Source: Bacillus timonensis (GTDB lineage: Bacteria > Bacillota > Bacilli > Bacillales > Bacillaceae_L). From it: a stretch of 64,000 bases of DNA. Position 1 is the first letter of the stretch. Each line of letters starts with the position of its first letter. This document shows, one piece after another, positions 62,962-64,000 of the stretch. The notes beneath the pieces are model-generated. The model did no database searches, was not told the origin of the DNA, and worked only from the letters and a program-made list of their open reading frames with translations. The position numbers and the translations under genes are program-made. The stretch spans positions 735,086-799,085 of the forward strand of contig NZ_HE610985.1 in the NCBI RefSeq assembly GCF_000285535.1, written 5' to 3'.

Positions 62962-64000
62962 GAAGTCGGTTGGAGTTATTGTTGAATATAATCCTTTTCA
63001 TAATGGACATAAGTATCATCTTGAAGAAACAAAACGAAAAACAAATGCAGATTGTACAATTGCAGTGATGAGTGGAAACTTTCTACAACGCGGTGAGCCT
63101 GCACTAGTTTCAAAATGGACTCGGACCAAAATGGCATTAGAAGCTGGTGTTGATATTGTCGTTGAATTACCGTATGCTTTTGCCACTCAAAAGGCTGAAA
63201 ACTTTGCTAATGGAGCAATTGCGCTTTTAAGCGCACTCTATTGTGACAAAGTTTGCTTTGGAAGTGAAAATGGAACGATTAATGACTTCGAAGACACCCT
63301 TGATTTTATGAAAAAAAATCGACAAAGCTATAATCACAGAATTGAGCAGTATATGAAAAAAGGGTACAGCTATCCTAAGGCAGCATCTCTTGCTTATTCT
63401 TCACTTTCAAATCATGATACATACGTTGATTTATCAAAACCAAATAATATTTTAGGCTATCATTACGTAGCAGCGATTCATGACCAAAAAAGTTCTCTTA
63501 AAGCAGAAACAATCTTACGAACATCTGCAGGCTATCATGACGAAACGTTTTCCCACGAGTCTATTGCAAGTGCTACTAGCATACGTAAGACATTATTTTC
63601 TGCTGAAAAAAATATGGATGAAATCAAAAACTATATCCCACCATCAACGACCAAATGGCTATCAACCTATTATCATGAGAATGAATTATTCCATAGATGG
63701 GAGGAGTATTTTACATTATTAAAGTATAAATTACTTACGACTACACCATCTGAATTAGCAAATATTTACGAGGCAGAAGAAGGAATTGAAAATAGACTAT
63801 TAACTTATATCTCAGAGGCAATTTCGTTTCAAGATTTTATGGAAAAACTTAAAACAAAACGCTATACATGGACAAGACTTCAACGACTTTGTTTACATGT
63901 CCTAACCAATACAACAAAAGATCAACTAAAGCAGATCAACGAAAATCCAGTTGCAACTTATATACGTTTACTTGGGATGTCCCAAAAAGGACAGAGCTAT
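62962..64000 (+). CDS. tmcAL: tRNA(Met) cytidine acetate ligase TmcAL (YlbM), cut by window edge
   Basis: The first 346 residues. It uses acetate and ATP to make N4-acetylcytidine at the wobble base of elongator tRNA-Met. The nucleotidyltransferase N-terminus VIVEYNPFHNGHKYHL, VMSGNFLQRGEPAL and VDIVVELPYAFA are the family marks. AAAGGAG precedes the ATG. The 3' end lies past position 64000; no stop occurs before the edge. Confidence 0.95.

Overview
The window is a 64 kb piece of chromosome from a low-GC, endospore-forming member of the Bacillaceae. Evidence for this is the complete spoIIGA-sigE-sigG sporulation block, the sporulation genes spoVD and spoVE, rsfA, a PyrR-attenuated pyr operon, an ileS T-box leader, the bacillithiol gene bshC, and gene order nearly matching the Bacillus subtilis coaBC to ylbM region. 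I cannot name the genus from the sequence. Almost all genes lie on the minus strand; only rqcH, ylbP and tmcAL read plus. There is no rRNA, tRNA, CRISPR array, prophage or transposase.

Layout from left to right. (1) 1-6600: priA (cut by the window edge), coaBC, rpoZ, gmk, remA, yloC and a P-type Ca2+ ATPase. (2) 6758-8467: rqcH on the plus strand. (3) 8507-20526: the pyrimidine operon, transcribed pyrR-pyrP-pyrB-pyrC-pyrAA-pyrAB-pyrK-pyrD-pyrF-pyrE from a strong promoter at 20498-20526. It has three PyrR attenuators, and its genes are chained by short ATGA or TAATG overlaps. (4) 20554-26134: rluD-type pseudouridine synthase, lspA, ylyA, and ileS with its T-box. (5) 26144-36311: divIVA, ylmH (frameshifted), ylmG, sepF, ylmE, ylmD, ylmC, sigG, sigE, spoIIGA, ftsZ, ftsA. 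(6) 36320-53421: the division and cell-wall cluster, in transcription order mraZ, rsmH, ftsL, pbpB, spoVD, murE, a stand-alone MurF N-domain protein, mraY, murD, spoVE, murG, murB, divIB, ylxW (frameshifted), ylxX, sbp. (7) 53487-64000: bshC, a DUF3397 membrane protein, panE, a three-gene biotin-dependent acyl-CoA carboxylase, ylbP, rsfA, an enoyl-CoA hydratase, rpmF, ylbN and tmcAL (cut by the window edge).

The genes cover UMP synthesis, lipid II synthesis and polymerisation, divisome assembly (FtsZ, FtsA, SepF, DivIVA, DivIB, FtsL, PBP2B), and the switch to sporulation. Several developmental promoters can be read directly: a 22-bp-spacer spoIIG promoter, a sigma-F promoter before sigG, a sigma-H-like promoter before ftsA, and a MraZ box of three GTGG repeats at 10-bp steps.

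This is mainly conserved core genome and I found no clear new defence or mobile system. The points most worth a second look are: two core genes (ylmH, ylxW) each broken by an apparent 1-nt loss at a run of six identical bases; a catalytic-domain-less MurF-like protein tightly embedded between murE and mraY; a family of structured interspersed repeats (six copies, all in one orientation), one of them inside the pyr operon; and a second hairpin-rich repeat between ftsA and ftsZ.
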